From positions 744,001 to 808,000 of the forward strand of contig CALSQR010000001.1 of assembly GCA_943788505.1 (NCBI GenBank): a stretch of DNA of 64,000 nucleotides, in the 5' to 3' direction. Origin of the DNA: an uncultured bacterium. GTDB taxonomy: Bacteria; Bacteroidota; Rhodothermia; Rhodothermales; UBA10348. A program made the position numbers and the translations under genes. Shown here piece by piece: positions 47,277 through 54,790 of the stretch; the stretch's first letter is position 1; each line of letters begins with the position of its first letter. The notes beneath the pieces were generated by a model. That model searched no databases and was not told the DNA's origin. It worked only from the letters and a program-made list of their open reading frames with translations.

Positions 47277-47864
47277 TTAGCCTTGCTCCAAATCGATTGC
47301 GTTTCCGAGATCCTTTTTCAGTTTCTCGAGTCCCCTTTTTAGTCGGGACAAAACCGTTCCGTAGGGAATATCAAGTACCTTGGCGGTTTCTTCCGTGCTC
47401 AGGTCTTCAATAAGTCGTAATACGACAACAGCCCGTTGACTCTCTGGGAGTCTATTGACGGCTGCACGTAGTACTAAATTCCGTTCTTGACCCGTAATCT
47501 CTGCATCCGAGGATAGATCTGAAGGCGGATCCCATGTCTCTTCTGATGACCAAGGTTGCATCCAGCGAGATCTCTTTCGCTTCCGCAATGCGTCTAGGCT
47601 CTTGTTTATGGCCATTCTGACCACGTATGTCTTCAAAGAGGCATCGCCACGGAATGAGGGAAGCGAACGGTGCAACTTGATGAACACTTCCTGAACGACA
47701 TCATCAATCTCGGGCACAGGACCTAACACCCCCGTGACAGTCCGGGATACTTCGTCCATGAATCGTTCGACAACCATCCGAAATGCTTGATCGTCACCAC
47801 CCATGGCGGCGTCAATCAAGACTTCATCCGGACTTTTCCTGTCGATCATCGCAGCGCGGCTCAT
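47277..47864 (-). CDS. ECF RNA polymerase sigma factor
   Basis: This protein of about 195 residues has region 2 with EIDDVVQEVFIKLHRSLPSF and LKTYVVRMAINKSLDALRKRKRSRW, and region 4 with LPESQRAVVVLRLIEDLSTEETAKVLDIPYGTVLSRLKRG. It is the first gene of a six-gene operon with a probable anti-sigma factor, a CpxP-like protein and a MacAB pump. I chose the ATG at 47864. A TTG 24 codons upstream is less likely. A palindrome lies about 90 bases upstream. ECF operons of this type usually regulate themselves. Confidence 0.9.
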   Translation of the reverse strand: MSRAAMIDRKSPDEVLIDAAMGGDDQAFRMVVERFMDEVSRTVTGVLGPVPEIDDVVQEVFIKLHRSLPSFRGDASLKTYVVRMAINKSLDALRKRKRSRWMQPWSSEETWDPPSDLSSDAEITGQERNLVLRAAVNRLPESQRAVVVLRLIEDLSTEETAKVLDIPYGTVLSRLKRGLEKLKKDLGNAIDLEQG

Positions 47865-47950
47865 TTTTACCCGAGAAAACGGGAAAGGATACGTCAAGGA
47901 TGGTGCTATGATTGAAGTACTGTGCAAAGAGCGCAAGGATTGTCAGATAT

Positions 47951-47967
47951 TTCGTTCTTTGAACGAA
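47951..47967. promoter_or_regulatory. Palindrome upstream of the sigma-factor operon
   Basis: TTCGTTC (47951-47957) and GAACGAA (47961-47967) make a perfect 7-bp inverted repeat around TTT. It is about 90 bases before the chosen sigma ATG. The GAAC half-site is reminiscent of ECF minus-35 elements, and the symmetry also suits a repressor site. Confidence 0.45.
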
Positions 47968-48108
47968 TTTTGGGGATTAAATAAGGATTTTACCGCGGTA
48001 GTTGCCTGTGCTAGCCCTGATCCCTCCACTGACCTCTTCCTGCTGCGTCCACAAAATTTACTTGACCCGTGGCGCAGTTTCCTTATCCAGTACGAGTACT
48101 GTCGTTAG

Positions 48109-48255
48109 TTAAGCAAAATTAGAGTCAAATACTTGCTTCATCTCCTCTGGGGACATCCGCCGACCTTGTGCAAAAAGCGTCCCTGCAGAGACCAAGAAGA
48201 GTAGCAGAAACAAGGGCAATCGCTGCGTGGTCGCAACCATAGATTTCGTACTCAT
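48109..48255 (-). CDS. Small secreted peptide, unknown
   Basis: This 48-residue frame from the ATG at 48255 has a signal peptide (RLPLFLLLFLVSAGTLFAQ) and a mature part of only 19 residues (GRRMSPEEMKQVFDSNFA). An upstream start at 48303 adds 16 residues. SPEEMKQ resembles the beginning of a Spy/DUF3106-like helix, so it may be a truncated relative of the CpxP-like protein, but no continuation is found in other frames. It lies upstream of the sigma operon on the same strand and is divergent from cysS. It could be a real micropeptide or a remnant. Confidence 0.4.
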   Translation of the reverse strand: MSTKSMVATTQRLPLFLLLFLVSAGTLFAQGRRMSPEEMKQVFDSNFA

Positions 48256-48382
48256 TTCCGAGGTCTCTGACTTTGAATGTAGGTTCTTGGCAAAATTTGA
48301 CAATGTTTTCCGTTAGACGATTTTAAATCGTTTACATTCCACCATTACCCTCTTGCTGCACACTCAATTATATCATTCCAAC

Positions 48383-49885
48383 GTGACCAGGGAATTCAGG
48401 ATTTATAACACGCTGACCAACCGGATCGAAGAACTCGAACCGCGTAAACCGGGTCATTTGACGTTTTATTCGTGCGGGCCCACGGTCTATTCCTATGCCC
48501 ATATCGGCAATTTCCGATCCTTTCTAACGGCGGATCTGATTCTACGCACCGCCCAGGCTATTGGATGGGAGGTGACGTATGCCACGAACGTGACCGATGT
48601 GGGTCACTTGACTGAAGATGACTTGACCGACCCATCGGGCGAAGACCGCATGGTAAAGGCGCTTCAGTCAAAAGAAGGCGAAGCATTTGTCAACGTCTGG
48701 GACTTGGCTCGGTATTACACTCAGACGCTGATTAAGGACTGGCATCGCCTCAACTTGCGCGAACCTTCTGTGAGGCCGCGCGCCACAGAACATATGCGCG
48801 AACAGATTGCCGCAGTTCAGAAGCTCGTTGAGAATGGCCACGCATACGAGACGGAGAAAGGAGTTTATTTTTCGGTGACCTCCTTCCCGGATTACGGCAA
48901 ACTTTCCGGCAATACACTCGACAACGAGCTGGAGCAGACGGTCAGGGATGTTGTCGTAGACACGGACAAGAAAGACCCCCGAGACTTCGCTCTCTGGAAA
49001 AAAGACGACAAACATCTGATGCAGTGGTTCAGTCCGTGGGGCTGGGGCTTCCCAGGCTGGCACATCGAATGCTCAGTGATGGCAATGAGCTATCTAGGTG
49101 AGGAGATTGATCTTCACGCTGGCGGCGAAGATCTCATTTTTCCCCACCATGAATGCGAAATAGCCCAATCAGAATCCCTGACTGGTAAACCATTCTCACG
49201 AATTTGGGCGCATACCCGATTTCTTCAGGTGGAAGGCGAGAAAATGTCCAAGAGTACTGGCAATTTCTTTACGGTAAGAGACCTATCAGCCTCGGAAGCT
49301 GAAGGCGGCAAAGGAATTGACCCATTGGCGGTGCGCATGACTCTATTATCGGGTCACTACCGCAAACCGTTCAACTTCACGATGAAGACCCTTCGCGGCA
49401 ACGTCAAGCATTGTGATCGGCTCCAAGAAGTCATAAAATTGGTAGGTGATCCATCCGAAAACCACGGATCCTACGAAACAGAAGCAGGCGTTATTCTTGG
49501 GGGCATGTACCAGCGCGCGCTAGAAGCCATGCTTGATGATTTAAATACGCCGACGGCTCTCGCTTCCCTCTTTGGAGGTACCAAGCTAATCCTGGGCAAG
49601 GGCGATGCGCTCGATGAGCCACAGAAGGCAGACGTGCGCCGATGGCTTGCTGACATGAATGCATTGCTTGGCGTCGTGTATCACGACGAACAGACGCCCG
49701 CAGAGGCAAACGAAGAAGACCCTCTTGCCGCTAAGGTCGATCCCTTAATAGAAGAACGTAGAGCTGCTCGCGCGGATGGAAACTGGGCCCGAGCTGACGA
49801 GATCCGAGATGAGCTTGCTGCTCTAGGTGTTGATATTATGGACTCCGCGGAAGGAACTACCTGGAAACGCAAATCCTCAGTCTGA
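48383..49885 (+). CDS. cysS: Cysteinyl-tRNA synthetase
   Basis: This class Ia synthetase charges tRNA-Cys. It has REFRIYNTLTNRIEELEPRKPG, FYSCGPTVYSYAHIGNFRSFL with the zinc Cys and the HIGH-type AHIGN, WHIECSVMAMSYLGEEIDLHAGGEDLIFPHHECEIAQ (zinc and specificity), the KMSKS motif in GEKMSKSTGNFF, and an anticodon-binding C-terminal domain. I chose the GTG at 48383. The frame opens at a TTG ten codons earlier, which has no better support. Length is 500 residues, slightly above E. coli's 461. Confidence 0.97.
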   Translation: MTREFRIYNTLTNRIEELEPRKPGHLTFYSCGPTVYSYAHIGNFRSFLTADLILRTAQAIGWEVTYATNVTDVGHLTEDDLTDPSGEDRMVKALQSKEGEAFVNVWDLARYYTQTLIKDWHRLNLREPSVRPRATEHMREQIAAVQKLVENGHAYETEKGVYFSVTSFPDYGKLSGNTLDNELEQTVRDVVVDTDKKDPRDFALWKKDDKHLMQWFSPWGWGFPGWHIECSVMAMSYLGEEIDLHAGGEDLIFPHHECEIAQSESLTGKPFSRIWAHTRFLQVEGEKMSKSTGNFFTVRDLSASEAEGGKGIDPLAVRMTLLSGHYRKPFNFTMKTLRGNVKHCDRLQEVIKLVGDPSENHGSYETEAGVILGGMYQRALEAMLDDLNTPTALASLFGGTKLILGKGDALDEPQKADVRRWLADMNALLGVVYHDEQTPAEANEEDPLAAKVDPLIEERRAARADGNWARADEIRDELAALGVDIMDSAEGTTWKRKSSV

Positions 49886-49957
49886 TCCTCTCTGCGATAC
49901 TGCCTGCACCTGCTTCACAGCCTGAATTATAACACGAAAGATTCAACCCAGTCAGAC

Positions 49958-50470
49958 ATGGCTTATCCGACAACATTACTGGATTACGGAGAATTAAGCG
50001 GCGGTCTCGTGCGCATGATGGAGCGGTTCAGGACCGAGGGTAACCTGACCAAAGATCCTGATGCGGACCGTTTTCTCATGGAGGATGCAAATGCAGCCCT
50101 TTTGGGAATGCTCTACGATCAACGGGTGCTGGCAGAATACGCGTTCACTGGACCTATCCGTCTGAAAGAGCGATTGGGGCATCTTGATATGAAACGATTG
50201 TCCGAAACGTCATTGGATGACCTCCGTGTGCTATTTGCGGTAAAGCCGGCAGTCCACCGTTTTACGAACGTAATGGCTGATCGGACCCATCAAATCGCTT
50301 CTATTCTGGTTGAAGAATATGATGGAGACGCCGCCAACATGTGGAATGACGGATCCGATTTTTCCGTCATCCAAAAACGCCTCATAGCGTTGCCTGGATT
50401 TGGCAAGATGAAAGCGAACAAGATGAAGTACGTACTTCACTACTTCGGGCATCGGGACTTTAGCGAATAG
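49958..50470 (+). CDS. HhH-GPD-type DNA repair protein
   Basis: This 170-residue protein matches the short HhH-GPD base-excision group. FLMEDANAALLGMLYDQRVLAEYAFTGPIRLKERLG (40-75) has the family pattern LLxGMLxDQ...EWAFxGP, followed by KPAVHRFTNVMADR, VEEYDGDAANMWND and the helix-hairpin-helix LIALPGFGKMKANKMKYVLH. It ends ten residues after that helix, with no clear catalytic Asp in the usual place. It would bind damaged DNA bases and might work as a glycosylase. It is downstream of cysS by 72 bases. Confidence 0.75.
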   Translation: MAYPTTLLDYGELSGGLVRMMERFRTEGNLTKDPDADRFLMEDANAALLGMLYDQRVLAEYAFTGPIRLKERLGHLDMKRLSETSLDDLRVLFAVKPAVHRFTNVMADRTHQIASILVEEYDGDAANMWNDGSDFSVIQKRLIALPGFGKMKANKMKYVLHYFGHRDFSE

Positions 50471-50563
50471 GGCCACCGACTGCTCGAGTTACGTTTCGAT
50501 TGTTCGAGAAGTGAGGCACGTGTAATTCGATAAGCGATAGATCGTCTATGATAGAGGCAGCTT

Positions 50564-50824
50564 TTAAGCGGCTGACTCTAGCATGCCGTTCATCGATACC
50601 CCAACTGGACTGACGACGAAATAATTTCCAGCCCTATGAATGTCCAGAGTCGGACATTCGCTTCCATTTTCATAGGAAAATAGCTCCCAAGCGATGTCCA
50701 CGGCTGCATCTATAAGATCCGCCGCCGCCCATTTACCGGAATGGGAAAAGATGCTCCTTTCCCAAGCGATGGCACCACCGGGTACATTCCGGATGTATTT
50801 TTCGAGGTATTCGTGTGCTCCCAT
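50564..50824 (-). CDS. Hypothetical 86-residue protein
   Basis: The frame starts with ATG at 50824 and encodes a soluble protein without signal or membrane segment. It reads AADLIDAAVDIAWELFSYENGSE and ends PVGVSMNGMLESAA. I do not recognise it. It lies beyond the TrkH terminator and has no good ribosome site, so its expression is uncertain. Overlapping frames on the other strand look worse. Confidence 0.4.
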   Translation of the reverse strand: MGAHEYLEKYIRNVPGGAIAWERSIFSHSGKWAAADLIDAAVDIAWELFSYENGSECPTLDIHRAGNYFVVSPVGVSMNGMLESAA

Positions 50825-50910
50825 CTGGTTTTCTTACTTCGAGGAAATTGGACTCCCTGTCCCTTTCCATGAGTTAATGCAGTCTGACTTCGAGTATCGT
50901 CAGAGTTGCT

Positions 50911-50945
50911 GAAAACAAAAGGCAGTAATCGAATGATTACTGCCT
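50911..50945 (-). terminator. Rho-independent terminator after trkA-trkH
   Basis: There is a perfect 11-bp stem, AGGCAGTAATC at 50920-50930 pairing with 50935-50945 around GAAT. On the minus strand TTTTGTTTTC follows. It lies about 94 bases after the TrkH stop. Confidence 0.8.
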
Positions 50946-51038
50946 GTAGGAGAGCAAAGCACGTACTGGGAACGAATCGCCGCATTCCGAACAGTCGGAT
51001 TACATATGCGAACGGCCAAAGACTGAATCGTCCTTACG

Positions 51039-52547
51039 TCATCGGCGCCAGAATGCAGGAACGAAAATGATAATTGCAGTGAATATTTCTAGCCGACCAG
51101 CCATCATGAGGAAGGAAAGCACCCATTTTGCCACAGCTGGGAGGTGTGCATAGTTCTCGGTTGGGCCCAATGTCCCAAAAGCAGGTCCAATGTTACCAAC
51201 GCTGGACAGCGTGGCTCCATAAGCAGTCAGAATGTCTAAACCCAGAAACGCCATAGCCATCGTTCCAATGCCAATCAAACCGAAGTACAGGACAATGAAC
51301 GACAACACATTGCGCATGACGTCATTTGAAACTACTCGGTCTCCCATGCGGATTGGGATCACGGCCTGTGGATGAATCAGCTGCTTGATTTCCTTGAAGG
51401 AGTTTTTAAACATCAAGACGTGTCGAATGACCTTCACACCACCACCTGTAGACCCAGCCATACCACCGATATAAAAACACAAGAAAACCACCCCGATGGC
51501 CAAAGGCGGCCATATTTCATAGTCTGTAGTGCCAAATCCAGTCGTCGTCACGATGGCAACAGCCTGGAAAGCGCCATAGCGAAGTGCTTCGAGAATACTG
51601 GCATGTCCTTCAAATGGACCTGCCGTCTCAAACGCCGGAAGAAACCGCAATGTTGGAGCCCAAATACCGAACGTCATGAGGAGCGTAGCTACGGCGGTTA
51701 TACCGACATAGACTCTGAATTCTGTGTCGCGAAAAACCGTGATTGCTTTTCCACGAAGCATTCTAAAGTGAAGGGCGAAGTTGACGCCAGCAAGAAACAT
51801 GAAGGCAGTTATTACCCAATCGACATAGGCCGAATTGAACTGCCCAACGGACCCATTTTTGGTTGAAAAGCCGCCTGTCGCCATGGTTGCGAACGCATGG
51901 TTTATAGCGTCGAACGTCGTCATAGCCGGCAATAATAGCAGGATCTCGATGAACGTGATCCCAACATAAATGAGCCACAAGCGCTTGGCCGTTTCCTGAA
52001 CACGTGGCGTGAGCTTATCGGCGGAGGGACCCGGTACTTCGGCTTTGTATAACTGCATTCCGCCCACGCCCAGCAGCGGAAGAATAGCCAATGTGAGAAC
52101 GATGATCCCCATACCACCAAGCCAATGGGCCAGGCTACGCCAGAACAAAATCGCCTTGGGGACCTCTTCTATTTGAGGATTCCCTGCCCCACCCAAAATC
52201 GTCGCCCCGGTTGTCGTGAAGGCGCTCATGGTCTCGAAAAAGGCATCAGTAAATGAGTCCAACACGCCGGAAAGAACGAACGGCAATGCCCCTACCAACG
52301 ATAGAATGACCCAAGCGAGTGCTACGATTACAAACCCTTCCCGAATCTGCAATTCCATTTCGTTGGGATCTCGAGCGTACCAACACATCCCACCTAACAG
52401 CATGGCGCCCAATGCTGTACTGCCAAAAGCCAACCATACATCTTCCCCGTAATACAGGGCTACACCTGTCGGAAAAAGCAGAGCGACTCCGAGAAAGAGG
52501 ACGAGAATCCCCAGCGTGTAAACGACGGCGCGAAGGTTGATGACCAT
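51039..52547 (-). CDS. trkH: Trk system potassium uptake protein TrkH
   Basis: This 502-residue membrane protein has the four-loop potassium channel arrangement. Selectivity-filter segments are visible as MSAFTTTGATILGG, FATMATGGFSTKNGS, AIVTTTGFGTTDYE and ATLSSVGNIGPAFG. HWLGGMGIIVLTLAILPLLG and FYIGGMAGSTGGGVKVIRHVLM are also typical. It imports potassium with TrkA as regulator. The trkA stop and trkH start are three bases apart. Confidence 0.96.
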   Translation of the reverse strand: MVINLRAVVYTLGILVLFLGVALLFPTGVALYYGEDVWLAFGSTALGAMLLGGMCWYARDPNEMELQIREGFVIVALAWVILSLVGALPFVLSGVLDSFTDAFFETMSAFTTTGATILGGAGNPQIEEVPKAILFWRSLAHWLGGMGIIVLTLAILPLLGVGGMQLYKAEVPGPSADKLTPRVQETAKRLWLIYVGITFIEILLLLPAMTTFDAINHAFATMATGGFSTKNGSVGQFNSAYVDWVITAFMFLAGVNFALHFRMLRGKAITVFRDTEFRVYVGITAVATLLMTFGIWAPTLRFLPAFETAGPFEGHASILEALRYGAFQAVAIVTTTGFGTTDYEIWPPLAIGVVFLCFYIGGMAGSTGGGVKVIRHVLMFKNSFKEIKQLIHPQAVIPIRMGDRVVSNDVMRNVLSFIVLYFGLIGIGTMAMAFLGLDILTAYGATLSSVGNIGPAFGTLGPTENYAHLPAVAKWVLSFLMMAGRLEIFTAIIIFVPAFWRR

Positions 52548-52550
52548 AGA

Positions 52551-53900
52551 TCAGTGAGCAAACAATTTTTCGACCTGGGAGATAACACTAGGCAACACAA
52601 AGACGTACGCCCGATCGCCAGCTTCAATTTGAGTCAAACCCGTTGCAATCTCGGTCTCCTTTCCTTTGAGAACGGCTGCAATCAGCGTCCCTCCTGGAAG
52701 GTCCTGATTCATCAAAATGTCCTTGGTAATGGGCGATCGGGTTTCAGCTTCTATTTCAAGCACTTCTGCGTCCAAACCATGTATGGTGGCTACGCTTTTT
52801 ACGTGCTTGCCCCTCAGAAAGCGCATAACCTCTCTTGAAACAGCCAGCTTTGTATTCACGGCAGCATCTAGTCCAATCGACTGACTGATTGGGATATAGC
52901 CTCCGTTTGAAAGCAACGCCACTGTTTTCTTGACTTGAAGATGTTTAGCCAACAGGCAGGTCACAAGATTGGACTCCTCGTCCGCCGTCACGGCCACAAA
53001 GGCATCCATGTCGGACAACCCCTCGCTTACCAACAGGTCGATGTCAGATCCATCGCCGTGAATGACCATACAACTTCCCAGCTTTTCGGCAAGTATTTCT
53101 GCCCGAGCCCTGTCTGATTCAATCAGTTTGACTCGCTTTGTCTTCTCCTCGCTCAGCATCAGAGCAACTTTTGCTCCAATGTCTGAACCACCTAGAATCA
53201 TGATGTTTTCGAGGCGCTTTTCCGATTTACCTAACATCGACAACACGGTAGGAATATTCTTGGGACGAGCCAAGACAAACACCTGGTCGTTTTTTCGCAA
53301 TCGCTCGTTGCCGTCTGGCAAAATGGTACGGATTCCTCGCGCAATCGCCATGACTCTGAATTTGACAGCAGGCTGTTCCATCACTAAGTCTTGGAGAGTT
53401 CGTCCAATCGCTGAACATTCCGGATCCAGACGTAGACCAACTAAATGCAGGCGGTCATCAGCTAACATGAGGACATCCGTTGCAGAGGCCCTGCGAATAA
53501 GTCGCACTACTTCAGCCGCCGCGCTCTCTTCTGGATGGATGATCATATCAATGCCGAAATCCGAGGCATTGAGCACATTATCTGTTGCCGTTAATTCATC
53601 GGAGCGCACTCGTGCGATGGTTGTCTCGACGCCCAACCTGTCCCCCAACATGCAGGCAATAATATTTACTTCGTCGATTGCCGTGACTGCGACGAGGATG
53701 CGCGCATTTCTGATACCCGCTTCTTCCAAAATGGTCGTAGACGTACCATTTCCTTGGACCGTCATCACGTCAAGCTTTTCGCGGACGTGCAATAGTGCAT
53801 CGGCATCTTTGTCCACCACAACGACGTCATGATCTGCCTGCGAAAGCAATTTCGCGACATCGAATCCGACTATACCGGCACCGATTACGATTGCTCTCAT
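52551..53900 (-). CDS. trkA: Trk system potassium uptake protein TrkA
   Basis: This 449-residue peripheral regulator has two RCK repeats. Repeat one has the Rossmann motif VIGAGIVGFDVAKLLSQADHDV and VVVDKDADALLHV. Repeat two has IMILGGSDIGAKVALMLSE and KLIESDRARAEILAE near residue 235. RCK-C domains follow each. NAD(H) or ATP binding gates TrkH. It is upstream of trkH in one transcription unit. Confidence 0.96.
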   Translation of the reverse strand: MRAIVIGAGIVGFDVAKLLSQADHDVVVVDKDADALLHVREKLDVMTVQGNGTSTTILEEAGIRNARILVAVTAIDEVNIIACMLGDRLGVETTIARVRSDELTATDNVLNASDFGIDMIIHPEESAAAEVVRLIRRASATDVLMLADDRLHLVGLRLDPECSAIGRTLQDLVMEQPAVKFRVMAIARGIRTILPDGNERLRKNDQVFVLARPKNIPTVLSMLGKSEKRLENIMILGGSDIGAKVALMLSEEKTKRVKLIESDRARAEILAEKLGSCMVIHGDGSDIDLLVSEGLSDMDAFVAVTADEESNLVTCLLAKHLQVKKTVALLSNGGYIPISQSIGLDAAVNTKLAVSREVMRFLRGKHVKSVATIHGLDAEVLEIEAETRSPITKDILMNQDLPGGTLIAAVLKGKETEIATGLTQIEAGDRAYVFVLPSVISQVEKLFAH

Positions 53901-53945
53901 TTCAATTGGCTGATTTCATTAATAAAGATGGGAAAGAAAACCACA

Positions 53946-54713
53946 TCATATTGGCCATTCTTGTTTGGTCAACGCCTGCTCCCAAAACATCCATTCATAC
54001 CGAATGCTAGCCCTAAATGCTTCAATAGCTCTTTCTTGTTCTTCTGCGGTAATGCCTTCCGAGACGCGATCCAAAAGGCCTAACAGGTCCGAAGTGTACG
54101 ACACGAACGATGGATCAGCATAGGTGCGAAGCCAATCAGCATATGGATGGTCATCACGAATTCCGCCAGACCCATCGCTAACAGTAGGATTATTCAGTAT
54201 CCGCATTCCGATGTCTGTATAAAGCCAGGGGCACGGCGAAAGAGCTGCGAGCGCTTCGACTAGAGGAGCCCGCTGCGCGGCAACCATCATATGGTTCTGA
54301 TAGGCACGGTTGTTAGGAGTCAACGTAAGTGCCGCAACCTCACTTGGACCATATCCGAGTTGACGACCATACCCTGTATGAAGCTCTTGCTCAACTAGAA
54401 TGGCCAGCCGGGCACCATCTATGAACCACAATTTATCCGCAGGATCTACAAAGCGTGTCGATAGGATGCTACAGGTATCAGCATAGGCCTCAAGGTATCG
54501 GGCATCCTGCATCTGATAGAACCGAAAAATCTCTTTTTCGAGACTTCCATCTATCAGCTGACGCACAAACTCGTGGGTAGCTGCTTTTTCCCATTCCAAA
54601 CGGCATGCATTCAGACACTGGCCGGCAAATGTGGAAACGACCAGCGAAGACGTGGGAGGTTCAGCTTGATGTGCGATATCGGGTTCCAGCAACTCCTGGT
54701 GAGGATGGTCCAT
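53946..54713 (-). CDS. TenA/thiaminase II-family protein
   Basis: This protein of about 255 residues may release the aminopyrimidine for thiamin salvage. Family motifs are EWEKAATHEFVRQLIDGSLEKEIFRFYQMQDARYLEAYA, located about 45-85, then ELHTGYGRQLGY, TPNNRAYQNHMM, and SPCPWLYTDIG whose Cys is the likely nucleophile. HPYADWLRTYADPSFVSY and the C-terminal YEWMFWEQA follow. I chose the ATG at 54713. The frame opens 27 codons earlier and would add a non-homologous piece. It lies between the sensor kinase and trkA genes on the same strand. Confidence 0.88.
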   Translation of the reverse strand: MDHPHQELLEPDIAHQAEPPTSSLVVSTFAGQCLNACRLEWEKAATHEFVRQLIDGSLEKEIFRFYQMQDARYLEAYADTCSILSTRFVDPADKLWFIDGARLAILVEQELHTGYGRQLGYGPSEVAALTLTPNNRAYQNHMMVAAQRAPLVEALAALSPCPWLYTDIGMRILNNPTVSDGSGGIRDDHPYADWLRTYADPSFVSYTSDLLGLLDRVSEGITAEEQERAIEAFRASIRYEWMFWEQALTKQEWPI

Positions 54714-54790
54714 CTGTTGGGACGTACCTGAACGGGATCGTGAATCGAGGATGTAAGGCGGGCAAAAGATAGACATCCACAAGAGGGGCG

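Noticed and set aside
53062-53832. Plus-strand 256-residue frame
   Set aside because: It lies wholly inside trkA, which has full family motifs; the translation is Ser/Arg-rich noise.
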